Shown here in pieces: positions 28,241 to 28,470 of a stretch of DNA of 28,470 bases (position 1 is the first letter of the stretch; every line of letters starts with the position of its first letter). The stretch lies in assembly GCA_003427395.1 (NCBI GenBank), contig BFEA01000385.1, forward strand, positions 416,726 through 445,195, in the 5' to 3' direction. The position numbers and the translations under genes were made by a program. The notes beneath the pieces are model-generated. The model saw only the letters and a program-made list of their open reading frames with translations, searched no databases and had not been told where the DNA came from. The stretch is from Chara braunii (taxonomy: Eukaryota > Streptophyta > Charophyceae > Charales > Characeae).

Positions 28241-28470
28241 TAGTTTTGTACATTTGTAGTGGAGGGAAGCCCTGAAAAGCGCATGGTGAGTTGGCCTGCT
28301 ACTGCCCAGAAACTCGCGTGCTCAGTGGTCCCATAACTGCTGAAACACGGACCTTAAAGTGAATCAACAGCATATATACTTCGCGTGCCATGACTTCAGC
28401 ATGGCTATGACTACTACCTCATTCATGACAACGTGGCCCTTGCTGATTGTGTGCAGGGCCCACTCGGATA

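Larger units (their letters stand above)
27327..28470. other. Right flank, non-coding
   Basis: No exon or gene was recognised. It contains a GC-rich palindromic stretch, T tracts, a C-rich strand-asymmetric block, two A runs near 27720 and 27776, and a 125-bp tandem duplication. The terminal exon(s) expected for the TPR-like gene were not found here. Confidence 0.55.

Overview
This window is eukaryotic nuclear DNA, most likely from a plant-lineage organism with a large, repeat-rich genome. The evidence is a split gene with GT-AG introns of 0.26-4.5 kb, an old Ty3/gypsy retrotransposon, tRNA-derived SINE-like copies, long CT microsatellites and fragments of nuclear and organellar RNA genes inside introns. 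A charophyte such as Chara is a reasonable guess, but nothing here proves the species.

Positions 1-17945 hold eight consecutive exons on the + strand of one gene, open at both ends. Six short exons (1891-8723) encode charged, Glu/Lys/Ala-rich coiled coil. The seventh (11334-12035) encodes a Ser/Thr/Ala/Pro-rich linker. The eighth (16578-17945) encodes a very acidic tail with basic nuclear-localisation-like clusters and an RG-rich end. This layout fits the C-terminal half of the nuclear-basket protein TPR/Mlp (NUA in plants). All visible exons are multiples of three and all introns are phase 0 (921 codons in total). No terminal exon or stop codon was found.

The introns have collected debris: a split 18S rRNA pseudogene (3358-3806), a pseudo-tRNA (4742-4820), a piece of organellar large-subunit rRNA (about 7128-7193), a three-copy composite repeat built on CT tracts (9724-10497), a SINE on the minus strand beside a 37-nt inverted repeat (10715-10991), a degenerate gypsy integrase fragment (about 12935-13080) and the 3' two-thirds of a tRNA-Trp(CCA) (16449-16501). 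A second SINE copy lies at about 18063-18247.

Positions 18371-27326 are a nearly full-length Ty3/gypsy element on the minus strand, with two LTRs of about 1.1-1.2 kb. Between them, in element order (right to left), are leader, gag, zinc knuckle, protease, reverse transcriptase, RNase H, integrase and a chromodomain-like end. It is dead: several in-frame stops (most explicable as C-to-T changes), frameshifts and altered catalytic residues. Both LTRs carry the same eight-unit, 34-bp minisatellite. The right flank (27327-28470) is non-coding, with a GC-rich palindrome, a T tract, a G-quadruplex-capable stretch and a 125-bp tandem duplication.

A technical point affects interpretation: positions 1126-1163 are exactly the Nextera mate-pair junction adapter, so the contig left of about 1126 may not be truly contiguous with the rest. 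I found no convincing new multi-gene system. The most useful observations are the adapter, the SINE family, the organellar and rRNA fragments in introns, and the decay pattern of the retroelement.
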